64,000 bases of DNA from contig VUYV01000010.1 of NCBI GenBank assembly GCA_008711295.1, positions 7,392,589 through 7,456,588 on the forward strand, given 5' to 3'. Made by a program: the position numbers and the translations under genes. The notes under the pieces are model-generated. The model was not told the DNA's origin and did not search any database. It saw only the letters and a program-made list of their open reading frames with translations. The stretch comes from Anarhynchus alexandrinus. Lineage: Eukaryota > Chordata > Aves > Charadriiformes > Charadriidae. Of this stretch, positions 63,430-64,000 are shown in pieces (position 1 is the first letter of the stretch; every line of letters begins with the position of its first letter).

Positions 63430-63858
63430 CTCCAGCCTGGGGTCCCTTGCACAGGAAACAGTCCTCCACAAACTTCTCCAACTTGAGTCCTTCCCACGGG
63501 CTGCATTTCTTCATGAACTGCTCCAGCGCGGGTCCCTTCCATGGAGTGCAGTCCTTCAGGAACAGAATGCTCCAGCGTGGGTCCCCTGCGGGGTCACAAG
63601 TCCTGCCAGCAAGCCTGCTCCAGCATGGGCTCTTCTCTTCATGGGGCCACAGGTCCTGCCAGGAGGCTGCTCCAGCATGGGCTTCCCACAGGGTCACAGC
63701 CTCCTTCAGGCATCCACCAGCTCTGGCATTGGGTCCTCCACAGGCTGCAGGTGGATATCTGCTCCACCGCAGAGCTCCATGGGCTGCAGGGGGACAGCCT
63801 GCCTCACCATGGTCTTCACCATGGGCTGCAGGGGAATCTCTGCTCCGATGCCTGGAGC
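63430..63858. repeat. Degenerate tandem repeat array inside the LTR
   Basis: About nine to ten units of 40-50 bp each begin with a variant of GCTCCAGCGTGGG (for example near 63430, 63511, 63570, 63619, 63669, 63719) followed by TCC-rich sequence, CACGGG or ATGGGG, and a CTGCAG or GTCCTTC motif. The units become less regular to the right. The array explains why both strands are open for hundreds of bases here: 63311-63910 on the minus strand and 63341-63880 on the plus strand. These frames resemble no retroviral protein and probably reflect the repeats rather than a gene. Confidence 0.8.
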
Positions 63859-63909
63859 ACCTCCTCTCCTCCTCCACTGACCTTGGTGTCTGCGGAGCTG
63901 TTGCTCTCA

Positions 63910-64000
63910 CGTATTCTCACTCCTGTCTTTGGCTGCAGTTTCCATTGTGCAGTTTTCTCCCCTTAAATATGTTATCCCAGAGGTGTNGCGTATTCTCACT
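63910..64000 (+). other. Ambiguous base with a repeated 12-mer at the window edge
   Basis: An N stands at 63987. The 12 bases that follow it (CGTATTCTCACT at 63989-64000) repeat 63910-63921 exactly, 79 bp away. In the LTR family as I remember it, other sequence should follow here, so this looks like an assembly join rather than native sequence. Confidence 0.7.

Larger units (their letters stand above)
63016..64000 (-). mobile_element. Avian endogenous-retrovirus LTR, incomplete at the window edge
   Basis: The left border reads TGTGGTGGGCTGACCCTGGC and continues with CTGGGTGCCAGGTGCCCACC, which I recognise as the terminal sequence of a repeated LTR family found in many neoavian genomes. Reverse-complemented, the border gives an LTR ending in CCACA, so the element lies on the minus strand with its 3' terminus at about 63016. 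The expected polyadenylation hexamer near 63200 is degenerate. The LTR continues through an internal repeat array and ATAACATATTTAAGG near 63964-63978 on the minus strand, a TATA-like spot. The 5' end lies beyond 64000, so I cannot tell a solo LTR from the edge of a provirus, nor test for a target-site duplication. Exact family and ERV class are not assigned. Confidence 0.85.

Noticed and set aside
63311..63910. A 199-codon minus frame inside the LTR as a possible gene
   Set aside because: The frame coincides with the internal repeat array, the opposite strand is equally open and the peptide does not resemble a retroviral protein.

Overview
This window looks like non-coding nuclear DNA from a bird, probably a neoavian. 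The diagnostic signals are several CR1 LINE copies, including the usual avian 3' end tail ending in repeats of ATCATAGA/TCTATGAT, and at the right edge part of an avian endogenous-retrovirus LTR of a type I associate with neoavian genomes. I could not assign the host species, the chromosome or a neighbouring gene. Base composition is moderately AT-rich and open frames are short and stop-dense on both strands. I found no host protein-coding exon, tRNA, rRNA, known microRNA or CRISPR that I can defend, so I read the window as intergenic or as part of a very large intron.

Layout. 1-14.1 kb is mostly unique sequence with one very short CR1 tail at 3.6 kb. 14.1-28.8 kb holds three 5'-truncated CR1 copies, all on the minus strand (14.15, 19.4 and 28.4 kb), and a degraded MIR-type SINE at 27.7 kb. 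28.8-43.5 kb holds a second MIR candidate (30.7 kb), a cluster of inverted repeats (32.2 kb), a 50-bp-period duplication next to an ambiguous base (33.1 kb) and several AT-rich blocks that look like conserved non-coding elements. 43.5-48.1 kb holds a very old CR1 3' end on the plus strand, a CpG-rich patch and the largest conserved-element-like block. 54.1-54.7 kb is an internal CR1 reverse-transcriptase fragment on the plus strand, and 57.5-57.9 kb is an ancient CR1 reverse-transcriptase fragment on the minus strand. 63.0-64.0 kb is the incomplete LTR on the minus strand, with an internal array of degenerate repeats of about 40-50 bp.

No set of genes works together here. The recognisable content is a layered record of retrotransposition: ancient CR1 and MIR, then younger CR1, then the LTR. 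If the window has a host function it is most likely regulatory, carried by the candidate conserved elements. Their status rests only on how the sequence looks and needs a multi-species alignment. I did not find a convincing new biological system.
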